The notes beneath the pieces were generated by a model that saw only the letters and a list, made by a program, of their open reading frames with translations, ran no database searches and was not told the origin of the DNA. A program made the position numbers and the translations under genes. From positions 1 to 15,718 of the forward strand of contig JALSTJ010000097.1 in assembly GCA_026983815.1 (NCBI GenBank): a DNA stretch of 15,718 bases, read 5' to 3'. Positions 1 to 6,529 of this stretch are shown in pieces; the stretch's first letter is position 1, and each line of letters opens with the position of its first letter. Source of the stretch: Flavobacteriales bacterium. GTDB lineage: Bacteria > Bacteroidota > Bacteroidia > Flavobacteriales > Flavobacteriaceae.

Positions 1-800
1 TTGGCTTTTTCGGCAGCTTCTTTCAAACGTTGAAGCGCCATAGGATCTTTTTTCAAATCGATACCTTCTTGTTTTTTAAATTCATCAGCCAGCCAATCGA
101 TGATTCTTTGGTCAAAGTCATCACCACCCAAGTGTGTATCACCGGCAGTAGATAAAACTTCGGTTACGCCGTCGCCAATATCCAAGATGGAAATATCAAA
201 AGTTCCACCTCCCAAGTCAAAAACGGCAATTTTTTTCTCTTTATCGGATTTATCCAATCCGTAAGCTAATGCGGCAGCCGTAGGTTCGTTGATGATTCGA
301 CGAACTTTAAGACCGGCAATTTCTCCCGCTTCTTTTGTTGCTTGACGTTGCGCATCGTTAAAGTAAGCCGGAACGGTAATCACCGCTTCTTTAACTTCGT
401 GTCCCAAATAATCTTCGGCGGCTTTTTTCAGTTTTTGCAACACCATTGCCGAAATTTCTTGCGGCGTATATTGTTTACCGTCAATTTCGATACGTGGAGT
501 ATCGTTAGGACCTTGCACCACTTTATAAGGAGCTCTTTTGATTTCGTCTTGAACTTCCGAATATTTATTTCCCATAAAACGTTTAATGGAAGCAACGGTT
601 TTTTTCGGATTGGTTATCGCTTGACGTTTGGCAGGATTTCCCACCTTAATTTCACCATTGTCAGTAAAGGCAACAACCGAAGGAGTTGTTCGGTTTCCTT
701 CTTCATTGGGTATTACCACCGTATCATTTCCTTCACGAACAGTAACCACCGAGTTGGTAGTTCCCAAATCTATACCTATAATTTTATTTGCTTTGCTCAT
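1..800 (-). CDS. dnaK: Chaperone DnaK (Hsp70), N-terminal 266 residues; 3' end of gene outside window
   Basis: ATP-dependent cytoplasmic Hsp70 chaperone that binds exposed hydrophobic segments of unfolded proteins and works with DnaJ and GrpE. The visible part is most of the nucleotide-binding domain. The phosphate-1 loop IGIDLGTTNS lies at residues 8-17, VPAYFNDAQRQAT at 143-155, NEPTAAALAYGL at 171-182, the phosphate-2 loop FDLGGGTFDIS at 194-204 and GDTHLGGDDFD at 220-230. The rest of this domain and the substrate-binding domain lie beyond position 1. The start is ATG at 798-800, giving MSKANKIIG, a few residues longer at the N-terminus than the common MSKIIG form. The residue after TTNS is Val (position 18), where E. 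coli and many other DnaK proteins have Cys. The gene is divergent from nadK, and a Bacteroidota-type -7 box lies 46 bp upstream. No CIRCE inverted repeat is visible. Base composition is less AT-rich than its neighbours, as expected for a highly expressed gene. Confidence 0.98.
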   Translation of the reverse strand, partial: MSKANKIIGIDLGTTNSVVTVREGNDTVVIPNEEGNRTTPSVVAFTDNGEIKVGNPAKRQAITNPKKTVASIKRFMGNKYSEVQDEIKRAPYKVVQGPNDTPRIEIDGKQYTPQEISAMVLQKLKKAAEDYLGHEVKEAVITVPAYFNDAQRQATKEAGEIAGLKVRRIINEPTAAALAYGLDKSDKEKKIAVFDLGGGTFDISILDIGDGVTEVLSTAGDTHLGGDDFDQRIIDWLADEFKKQEGIDLKKDPMALQRLKEAAEKA

Positions 801-845
801 AATTAATAATTTTTTTGTTCGTAGTTTCAAGCTCAATCACTATGC

Positions 846-853
846 CAAATTTA
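846..853 (-). promoter_or_regulatory. Putative dnaK promoter, -7 box
   Basis: The minus strand reads TAAATTTG, an exact match to the Bacteroidota primary-sigma -7 consensus TAnnTTTG. Transcription would start near 840, giving a leader of about 40 nt. I see no good TTG/TTTG -33 box at the expected distance, so the call rests on the -7 element alone. Confidence 0.5.
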
Positions 854-877
854 TTTTTTTATAGTTTTATTAATTTT

Positions 878-913
878 TGTCAGATTTATATATTTTTTTA
901 TGTCAGAATGTCA
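878..913. promoter_or_regulatory. Cluster of three TGACA motifs upstream of dnaK
   Basis: The minus strand carries TGACA at 909-913, 901-905 and 878-882, two of them as CTGACA. They lie upstream of the dnaK -7 box and within the dnaK-nadK divergent gap. All three have the same orientation relative to dnaK. A similar cluster precedes the hdeD-hpf unit (6606-6647). This could be an operator or activator site, but it is only a visual pattern and I know of no named regulator for it. Confidence 0.22.
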
Positions 914-987
914 TCTGCAATCAAAAAGAAACAATTACTTGATATAAAAAGTTATCATAAGTAATTTTATGTGCAAAAAAATTCATG

Positions 988-995
988 TATATTTG
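988..995 (+). promoter_or_regulatory. Putative nadK promoter, -7 box
   Basis: The plus strand reads TATATTTG, an exact match to TAnnTTTG, 18 bp before the ATG at 1014. Transcription would start at about 1001-1003, leaving a very short leader. The box lies downstream of the in-frame ATG at 969, which argues that 969 is not the start codon. The -33 region (about 965-972) is only a poor match. Confidence 0.55.
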
Positions 996-1013
996 TCATC
1001 TAATCGTCTTTTT

Positions 1014-1934
1014 ATGAAAAAAGTAGCCGTTTACGGATATTACAGACCCGAAAAGTCCTTTACTTATTTACTTCTACTACTGGATATATTATTAAAAAAA
1101 GAATATCAAATTGTTTTTCAAAAGGATTTCTACAACAAATTGCTTCGGCATCAAACCAAATTATCTGAAGGAACGGAATATTTACTGGATAGTTATCCTA
1201 AATTTGATACTTTTTCTTCTTATGAAGATTTATCGGACGAAATAGAAGTAATGTTTACTTATGGCGGAGATGGTACTATTCTGCGAGCTGTAACTTTTAT
1301 TCGTGATAAAAATATTCCGGTTTTTGGTATCAATGCCGGCAGATTGGGGTTCTTGGCTACGGTTCCAAAAGAGCTTTTGGAAAAATATCTGTATGAATTT
1401 TTTGATGGAAATTATTCGCTTTCTTCAAGAAATCTTGTAGCGGTTCATGCCCATCCCAATACCGGAGTTTTAAACGGATTAAATTTTGCATTAAACGAAC
1501 TTGTGGTCAATAGAAAAAATACTACAGCTATGATCAGTATTGATGCTTATTTGGATAATGAATACTTATCAACTTATTGGGCAGATGGTTTGATTATATC
1601 CACTCCTACAGGTTCTACAGCATATTCATTAAGTTGTGGCGGACCAATTGTCATGCCCGAGTCCGAAAATTTCATCATCAACCCTATTGCACCACATAAT
1701 TTAACAGTAAGACCTTTGATTATTCCCAATAATTTTAAAATTCGTTTAAAAGTCGATAGTCGAGAGCCCGAATATTTAATCTCATTGGATTCTAGGGTTT
1801 ATAGTATGCCATTGGAAACGGAATTGGAAGTTTCTTTAGCCAATTTTAAAATTCAATTGGTTCAATTTGAAGATAATACCTTCATCAAAACCTTGCAAAA
1901 AAAATTATTCTGGGGAAAAGATGAAAGAAATTAA
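1014..1934 (+). CDS. nadK: NAD kinase
   Basis: Cytoplasmic NAD kinase, which phosphorylates NAD+ with ATP (or polyphosphate) to make NADP+, the sole de novo route to NADP(H). With the start at 1014 the protein is 306 aa, a usual length. The diagnostic GGDGT motif is at residues 84-88, followed by FGINAGRLGFL at 104-114, the NE pair at 161-162 and the NAD-binding TPTGSTAYSLSCGGP at 197-211. The reading frame stays open upstream to an ATG at 969. I chose 1014 because MKKVAVYGYY aligns with the usual first beta strand of the family and because a -7 promoter box lies between the two ATGs. The gene is divergent from dnaK and convergent with yqgE, whose stop codon overlaps the nadK stop. No terminator hairpin is visible at its end. 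Confidence 0.96.
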   Translation: MKKVAVYGYYRPEKSFTYLLLLLDILLKKEYQIVFQKDFYNKLLRHQTKLSEGTEYLLDSYPKFDTFSSYEDLSDEIEVMFTYGGDGTILRAVTFIRDKNIPVFGINAGRLGFLATVPKELLEKYLYEFFDGNYSLSSRNLVAVHAHPNTGVLNGLNFALNELVVNRKNTTAMISIDAYLDNEYLSTYWADGLIISTPTGSTAYSLSCGGPIVMPESENFIINPIAPHNLTVRPLIIPNNFKIRLKVDSREPEYLISLDSRVYSMPLETELEVSLANFKIQLVQFEDNTFIKTLQKKLFWGKDERN

Positions 1935-2479
1935 TTTAAATTAGGATCCAAAGGCGCATTTTTCCAAATAATATTCTGAGGATTAATTTCAATAATTAAT
2001 TTTTTCCAAAGATTTTTGGTATTTATATTAAAGATATCAATAGGATTTTTATAAACAAACCAAGCTTTTTCTTGAATTTCCCGTTCAAGTTGTCCTTTAT
2101 CCCAGCCAGAATAACCTCTGAAAAATTTTATATTTTCTTGATTAATTGTATGATTAAAAATGATTTTGAAATCTTCGGGATTGTTATTACCCAAACTTAT
2201 TTTGCTTAGTTTATCTATTATGATACTATCTTGAAACAATTCGGGTTTGTTGTGCAAATAATATACTCTTTCCGTATTGACAGGTCCACCGTCCCACACC
2301 TGGTATTCCGAAGGAAATTTATTTTGATTATCTACCAATTTGAGATCCAAAGGTTTATTAATAATAAAACCCATTGCTCCATCAAAATGTTCGACGATAT
2401 AGATTACTGACTGACTAAAGATATGATCAGACAATAATTCTGGGGTAGCTATCAGAAGCTTGGCTTTAAAAGATTCCAT
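1931..2479 (-). CDS. yqgE: YqgE/AlgH family protein (DUF179)
   Basis: Member of the YqgE/AlgH (DUF179) family, a conserved protein of about 185 aa whose biochemical role is not settled; the AlgH name comes from alginate regulation in Pseudomonas. With ATG at 2477-2479 the product is 182 aa. Recognisable blocks are KAKLLIATPEL near residues 5-15, GFIINKPLD near 37-45, VWDGGPVNTERVYYLH in the middle, and FFRGYSGWDKGQLEREI in the second half. A TTG codon two residues upstream is in frame, but ATG is the better start. There is no signal peptide, so the protein is probably cytoplasmic. It lies 70 bp downstream of the HU gene on the same strand. A strong terminator hairpin fills that gap and its T-tract ends about 6 bp before the ATG, leaving no room for a promoter after the terminator. 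Expression would need read-through or a promoter overlapping the hairpin. Confidence 0.93.
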   Translation of the reverse strand: MESFKAKLLIATPELLSDHIFSQSVIYIVEHFDGAMGFIINKPLDLKLVDNQNKFPSEYQVWDGGPVNTERVYYLHNKPELFQDSIIIDKLSKISLGNNNPEDFKIIFNHTINQENIKFFRGYSGWDKGQLEREIQEKAWFVYKNPIDIFNINTKNLWKKLIIEINPQNIIWKNAPLDPNLN

Positions 2480-2485
2480 ACACAA

Positions 2486-2523
2486 GAAAAAACTGTCTGA
2501 AATAAAATTATTCCAGACAGTTT
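2486..2523 (-). terminator. Rho-independent terminator of the HU gene
   Basis: The arms at 2490-2505 and 2508-2523 pair over 16 positions with one mismatch. The core CTGTCTG/CAGACAG is flanked by A-T pairs, and the apical A-T pairs probably open into a larger loop. On the minus strand the hairpin is followed directly by a run of six T (2492 down to 2487), the standard intrinsic-terminator layout for HU transcription. In the plus direction there is no comparable T-run. Confidence 0.85.
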
Positions 2524-2549
2524 CATTGTAAGAAGGTTATAATAAATTC

Positions 2550-2822
2550 TTAGTTTACGGATTTAGCTAAGTCAGATCCGGCTTTAAATTTAACCACTTT
2601 TTTAGCGGGAATTTTAATAGTTTTTCCTGTAGCAGGATTTCTACCTTCTCTTGCTTTACGAGCTTGAACAGAAAAAGTTCCAAAACCGATTAAAGCAACT
2701 TTGTCTCCTTTTTTAAGGGCTTTTTCAACGTTACCCAAGAAAGATTCTAAAGCTTTCTTTGCTGCTGCTTTACTTATGCCGGCTTCTTTAGCCATAGCAT
2801 CAACTAATTGAGATTTGTTCAT
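2550..2822 (-). CDS. hup: DNA-binding protein HU
   Basis: Small histone-like nucleoid protein that binds and bends DNA as a dimer. It is 90 aa, the standard HU length. The N-terminal helix-turn-helix dimerisation part (residues 1-40) is followed by the beta-arm signature GFGTFSVQARKAREGRNP near 47-64, including the RNP tip that inserts into the DNA minor groove, and the terminal GSDLAKSVN helix. The sequence is of the HU/HupB type, not the longer Bacteroidota HU-like paralogues with C-terminal extensions. The start is ATG at 2820-2822. There is a -7 promoter box 42 bp upstream and a strong terminator just after the stop, so it is probably a monocistronic, highly expressed gene. Confidence 0.97.
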   Translation of the reverse strand: MNKSQLVDAMAKEAGISKAAAKKALESFLGNVEKALKKGDKVALIGFGTFSVQARKAREGRNPATGKTIKIPAKKVVKFKAGSDLAKSVN

Positions 2823-2864
2823 AATTTTTGAATTTTAATTAAATTAATTATCTATTTAACGCAG

Positions 2865-2872
2865 CAAATATA
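2865..2872 (-). promoter_or_regulatory. Putative HU gene promoter, -7 box
   Basis: The minus strand reads TATATTTG, identical to the nadK -7 box and an exact match to TAnnTTTG. It would start transcription near 2858 and give a leader of about 36 nt, which is A/T-only over most of its length and lacks a Shine-Dalgarno sequence. The -33 region is AT-rich with no clear TTG. Confidence 0.55.
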
Positions 2873-3004
2873 AAAATATTTTTTTAATTATCATACTTTT
2901 TTATATTGTTAATCTAAAAAAAATACAAAAAACTAAATATAATACCCAAAAAAAGATTTTTTTTTAATAAAAAGCAATAATTAATTCACATATTACAATT
3001 TGTA

Positions 3005-3032
3005 TTGATAATATATTTTATTTTTATATTTA
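3005..3032 (+). promoter_or_regulatory. Putative promoter of the DUF5686 gene
   Basis: TTG at 3005-3007 and TATATTTA at 3025-3032 are separated by 17 bp, close to the Bacteroidota -33/-7 layout. The -7 box differs from TAnnTTTG only in its last base. Transcription would start around 3039, about 10 nt before the ATG at 3050. The TTG at 3005 is also in frame with the gene, but it is better read as a promoter element than as a start codon. Confidence 0.42.
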
Positions 3033-3049
3033 CAAAAAATTCAATTTTC

Positions 3050-5542
3050 ATGAAAATACATATTTTTTTTCTAATTATAAGTCTTCATTTATCTGTTTTT
3101 TCACAAAAGAACGTTATAAAAGGTATTGTAAAAGATGCTAATACCAAAGAAGCATTAGCTTTTGCCAATGTTTATTTTGATCAAAACCACGGAACAACAG
3201 CCGGTTTTAATGGTGAATTTTCTTTAAAAATACCCAAACAGAATTCGGGATATTTTGTCGTATCATTTATTGGATATCAAACCCAAAAAATACAGATACA
3301 ATCTTCAAAAAATTTTTATCATATTCTTTTAAAACCAAACAAAGAGACTCTTCACGAAGTTGTGCTTACCGCTAAAGTTGAAAATCCGGCAATCAAAATT
3401 CTAAAAAAACTTATTGCCCACAAAAAAAATAACGATTATAGAAACAAACTCAATCAAGCATCATATACATCCTATTTTAAATTTTTGGTTTCCGTCAATA
3501 GAGATTCTATGAATTGCTCCATAGATACCATCCGATACAATCATGAAGGAAAACCCAAAGTAATCATTGATTCGTCCATGTATAATTCTTGTAAAGAATT
3601 CAAAAACAAGGATTTATATATAATGGAGAATATCTCTCAAAATATTCTGAAATCCGGAAAAATATCACATAAAATCAAAGCATTAAAAACGGCAGGTTTA
3701 AAAAATCCTTTTTATGAATTATTACAACTACAATTCTCCGATGTCAATATTTATGATGATTATTATTTATTCTTATTCAATAAATATCTGGGACCGGTTT
3801 CCAAATTGTCTCTCAAACAATATCAGTATAAAATAGATGACACTTTGCAAATCCAAAACCGGAAAGTTTTTAAAATAAATTATAAAAATACCAAAAAACC
3901 TTTGATTGTCGGAAGTATATTTGTAGATGCAAAAAGCTTTGCCATTGCTCGAATGACACTCAATTCATATAAAGGAATTGAATTGAAATCTACTCAAAAT
4001 TTTCAATACATCCCTAAATATGATATTTGGTTTCCCATAAAAAATCATGCTACTATCAAAAAGGCAAAAGGTAGTAATAGTATTTTATTGGGCAACCGAG
4101 CTACTTTAGAATTTAACAATAAATCTGATAAAGTAAGTCATACCAACCCACAAACTGTTGATGATGTAATGTATGCAGAAATTATCAGAAAATACTCAGA
4201 TATTCTTCTTAATCCTCCTGAAGTTAAAAAACCTCTATACAACTTGCAATTGGATGAAAAAGCTATGAAACAACCTGATAGCTTATGGAATCGATATAGA
4301 AAAATTAACAGTAGAGAAGTCAATACCTATCAATATATGGATTCGGTTTTTAAAGCCAATAAAGCCGATTTGGCATTACTGAAAATGCGTAAACTCATTC
4401 AGGGTTATTATCCACTTTCATTTTTTGATTTGAATTTGATGAAAATTATGGATTTTAATCAGTATGAAGGTTTTCGCTTACAATTAGGAGGAAAAACCAA
4501 TGAAAAATTATCGCGAAAATTTTATCTTCAAACCTATGCTGCATATGGTTTCAAAGATAAAGACTTTAAATTTTTTACAGGAGCATTTTACAAAATCAAT
4601 CATCAACATCAGATATATATCGGCTTGTCCTTTATGCATGATTTAACAAAAGACGCTCAATTTGGGTTTTGGAATACCAAAACAGGAACTATACAAATTG
4701 ACAATCATTTTGCTTATCAATATTATACTTTTACAGACCGGTATCAATTGAATTTTAAAACATTGTTTGGTTCTCATATTCAGATGAATATGAATTTTTA
4801 TCATGCTGAGAATCATACCAAACATGAGATTCCTTTTCATTATGGGGAAATTGAATTTAAAGATTATGATGTAACCGGAATTCAAGCTCAATTGACATGG
4901 GAACCTAGAAGTCAGTTTATGTTAAGCGATTTTGGAAGACAAAAAATAAAAGATCAATACCCAAAATTCTTTTTAAAAATTGAAGGAAACCTTCCGAATT
5001 TTCAAATAGATAATCGTCAGTTTCTACGAGGAGAAATTCAGGCAATATTCAGAAAGAATTACCGAAATTTGGATTATACCGATTTAGCAATTCAAGCCGG
5101 GGGAAGCATCCTCAATCCGAGATTATCCCAACTCTATCAAGTTTCATTCAATGATTATGGTTCAGGGTCATTTTGGAAGCATATCAATGTAAATGATTTA
5201 TATCGTTTTGAAACCGTAAAGGATTTGGAATTTGTCAATAATTTTCTTGTATCTGCCCATCTATCACATCGTATCAACGGAATCAAAATTTCGGCTCATA
5301 GAAAGATAGATATCCGGCTCACCGGCGCTTATGCATGGGGATTCGGTTGGGATAAAAACAGATATGCCGGCATACAAGATTTGAGATACGGATTGGGAGA
5401 AACCGGTTTGGAATTTTATCATTTATTGAGCAGTATGGGTTTTGGAGTTTACTATCGTTTGGGAAGCTATGCATCCCCCATTCCCATAGAAAATTTATCG
5501 CTACGGATAACACTTGTCCCGTTTAAATTTTTTGAACAATAA
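3050..5542 (+). CDS. DUF5686 outer-membrane protein with carboxypeptidase-regulatory-like domain
   Basis: Large Bacteroidota-specific envelope protein of unknown function (830 aa). From the start at 3050, residues 1-19 form a signal peptide ending in VFSQ. A carboxypeptidase-regulatory-like beta-sandwich follows at about 22-95 (IKGIVKDANTKEALAFANV, then GFNGEFSL and VSFIGYQT), the fold also found at the front of SusC and other TonB receptors. The segment EVVLTAKVENPAIKILKK (103-120) and the following YTSYFKF region are typical of DUF5686 proteins. The C-terminal half alternates aromatic and polar residues in short strands and ends with LSLRITLVPFKFFEQ, suggesting an outer-membrane beta-barrel. 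No TonB-plug domain is present, so it is not a TonB-dependent receptor. An in-frame TTG at 3005 would spoil the signal peptide. The gene stands alone with its own likely promoter and converges on the hdeD-hpf unit. The family is recognised by resemblance and its role is unknown. Confidence 0.82.
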   Translation: MKIHIFFLIISLHLSVFSQKNVIKGIVKDANTKEALAFANVYFDQNHGTTAGFNGEFSLKIPKQNSGYFVVSFIGYQTQKIQIQSSKNFYHILLKPNKETLHEVVLTAKVENPAIKILKKLIAHKKNNDYRNKLNQASYTSYFKFLVSVNRDSMNCSIDTIRYNHEGKPKVIIDSSMYNSCKEFKNKDLYIMENISQNILKSGKISHKIKALKTAGLKNPFYELLQLQFSDVNIYDDYYLFLFNKYLGPVSKLSLKQYQYKIDDTLQIQNRKVFKINYKNTKKPLIVGSIFVDAKSFAIARMTLNSYKGIELKSTQNFQYIPKYDIWFPIKNHATIKKAKGSNSILLGNRATLEFNNKSDKVSHTNPQTVDDVMYAEIIRKYSDILLNPPEVKKPLYNLQLDEKAMKQPDSLWNRYRKINSREVNTYQYMDSVFKANKADLALLKMRKLIQGYYPLSFFDLNLMKIMDFNQYEGFRLQLGGKTNEKLSRKFYLQTYAAYGFKDKDFKFFTGAFYKINHQHQIYIGLSFMHDLTKDAQFGFWNTKTGTIQIDNHFAYQYYTFTDRYQLNFKTLFGSHIQMNMNFYHAENHTKHEIPFHYGEIEFKDYDVTGIQAQLTWEPRSQFMLSDFGRQKIKDQYPKFFLKIEGNLPNFQIDNRQFLRGEIQAIFRKNYRNLDYTDLAIQAGGSILNPRLSQLYQVSFNDYGSGSFWKHINVNDLYRFETVKDLEFVNNFLVSAHLSHRINGIKISAHRKIDIRLTGAYAWGFGWDKNRYAGIQDLRYGLGETGLEFYHLLSSMGFGVYYRLGSYASPIPIENLSLRITLVPFKFFEQ

Positions 5543-5550
5543 TTTTCTTT

Positions 5551-5589
5551 AAAAAAATATGCGGCGGGCAAATTTTGCCAGCCGCATAT
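5551..5589 (-). terminator. Rho-independent terminator of the hdeD-hpf unit
   Basis: The arms at 5557-5572 and 5573-5589 form a GC-rich stem (ATATGCGGC and GGC paired, one G-A mismatch) topped by a small AT loop. On the minus strand it is followed by a run of seven T (5557 down to 5551) and begins about 10 bp after the stop of the HPF-like gene. In the plus direction the hairpin follows the DUF5686 stop by 14 bp but has no T-run. It may slow or stop plus-strand transcription too, but it is clearly built for the minus strand. Confidence 0.88.
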
Positions 5590-5598
5590 CTTGAATTG

Positions 5599-5940
5599 CT
5601 ACTTCTTTTTACGATTTTTTCTTTTGTATTCGTAATCTTTTCTTTCCAGTTCATATTGTCGTTTCACTGCTTTCTTAAATTCTTTCATCAAACGATTCAA
5701 AGCTTTTAAAATATCTTTATTTTCTTCTGCCAACAAAATCTTTTTGCTCTTCAAAGCGATAGATGCACTTACTGTATAAGTTTTTGCAGATTTATTAACA
5801 ATAATTTCTAAAGTTAAATCCTTATCATATTTCTTGAATAAATTTTGATAAAATTCAATTTTTTCTTTACAAATTTCTTCAAATTCTTTTCTTGAAGTTT
5901 CTTCAACTTCTTTTAAGTTTTTAATAATTAATTCAACCAT
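5599..5940 (-). CDS. HPF/RaiA-like ribosome-associated protein
   Basis: Probable member of the ribosome hibernation/stress factor family (HPF/RaiA, ribosomal S30AE domain), which binds the decoding region of the 30S subunit and silences or protects idle ribosomes. The 113-aa product has the predicted beta-alpha-beta-beta-beta-alpha order of the family. VELIIKNL (2-9) is followed by a helix at about 11-38. The strands LTLEIIVNK (42-50), TYTVSASIAL (54-63) and KKILLAEEN (66-74) come next, and then a long second helix, DILKALNRLMKEFKKAVKRQYELER (76-100). The tail 101-113 is strongly basic (KRKNRKKK), consistent with rRNA contact. The long C-terminal domain of dimerising long-form HPF is absent. 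It starts 4 bp after the hdeD-like gene and is followed by a strong terminator. The assignment rests on fold pattern and length, since exact residue conservation is modest. A generic coiled-coil protein is the alternative. Confidence 0.7.
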   Translation of the reverse strand: MVELIIKNLKEVEETSRKEFEEICKEKIEFYQNLFKKYDKDLTLEIIVNKSAKTYTVSASIALKSKKILLAEENKDILKALNRLMKEFKKAVKRQYELERKDYEYKRKNRKKK

Positions 5941-5944
5941 AATT

Positions 5945-6529
5945 CTATTCCTCTCTTTCTAAAAAATCAATTTCAAATTTATCTAATTTTCTCAAATTCC
6001 AACCAAATGACATCGCCAAAACTCCTGCGATGAATAAAGGAACTGCAACAAAATATACTGCACTAAATGCTCCGATAATAGGATTAATGATAATCAAGAA
6101 TGAAAAAAACCACATTATGATTCCGGCAAGCAAAGTCCACCACCAATTTTTATCTCCTAATTGCTTCAAAGCAAAAGAAAATGCAATTCGCATAATAGAA
6201 ACATACATCAGCCAGAATCCTAAGAATAAAATTAAAGCTTCAGCTGCCAAAGCGGGCTGGAATAATAAAGCAACTCCCAATCCCATTTCCAATAATCCTA
6301 AAAACAGATACCAAAGCCAACCGGTAAATACTTTTCTACTTTTTACAGCAAAAACAAAGTTAAAACCACCGACTGCAAATAACATCCATCCAAACCATAC
6401 AGCTAATCCGGCAAATGCAAAGCCGGGATAAAACACCATTAACAATGAAACGACAAACATGATTAATCCTGCCAAAAATGGCAACCACCAGTTATCGATT
6501 TTTCCTAAAATTTTATATGCTCTTTCCAT
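5945..6529 (-). CDS. HdeD/DUF308 family membrane protein
   Basis: Small inner-membrane protein of the HdeD (DUF308) family. In E. coli HdeD contributes to acid resistance at high cell density, but the molecular function is unclear. The 194-aa product is almost entirely hydrophobic, with six likely transmembrane helices at about 16-34, 38-60, 70-90, 96-118, 131-149 and 153-176. They are arranged as three repeated hairpins, each with a short turn near a Pro (FYPGFA, FQPALA, INPIIG), the internal repeat typical of DUF308. Trp-rich stretches mark the interfaces (DNWWLP, KNWWWT). The charged C-terminal tail (KLDKFEIDFLEREE) is probably cytoplasmic. It is the first gene of a two-gene unit with the HPF-like gene 4 bp downstream, which suggests a shared stress or stationary-phase role. 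The 246-bp gap upstream separates it from murF on the same strand. Confidence 0.85.
   Translation of the reverse strand: MERAYKILGKIDNWWLPFLAGLIMFVVSLLMVFYPGFAFAGLAVWFGWMLFAVGGFNFVFAVKSRKVFTGWLWYLFLGLLEMGLGVALLFQPALAAEALILFLGFWLMYVSIMRIAFSFALKQLGDKNWWWTLLAGIIMWFFSFLIIINPIIGAFSAVYFVAVPLFIAGVLAMSFGWNLRKLDKFEIDFLEREE

Noticed and set aside
342..806. Open frame of 154 codons on the plus strand antisense to dnaK
   Set aside because: It lies wholly opposite the conserved dnaK coding sequence, has a low-complexity Phe/Arg/His-rich product, and resembles no family. Long antisense frames are common opposite well-conserved genes.
801..1013. CIRCE/HrcA operator upstream of dnaK
   Set aside because: No TTAGCACTC / GAGTGCTAA inverted repeat is present in the gap.
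6030..6431. 133-codon plus-strand frame opposite the hdeD-like gene
   Set aside because: It is a reflection of the hydrophobic minus-strand gene, with Asn/Lys/Pro-rich content, no family resemblance and no promoter.
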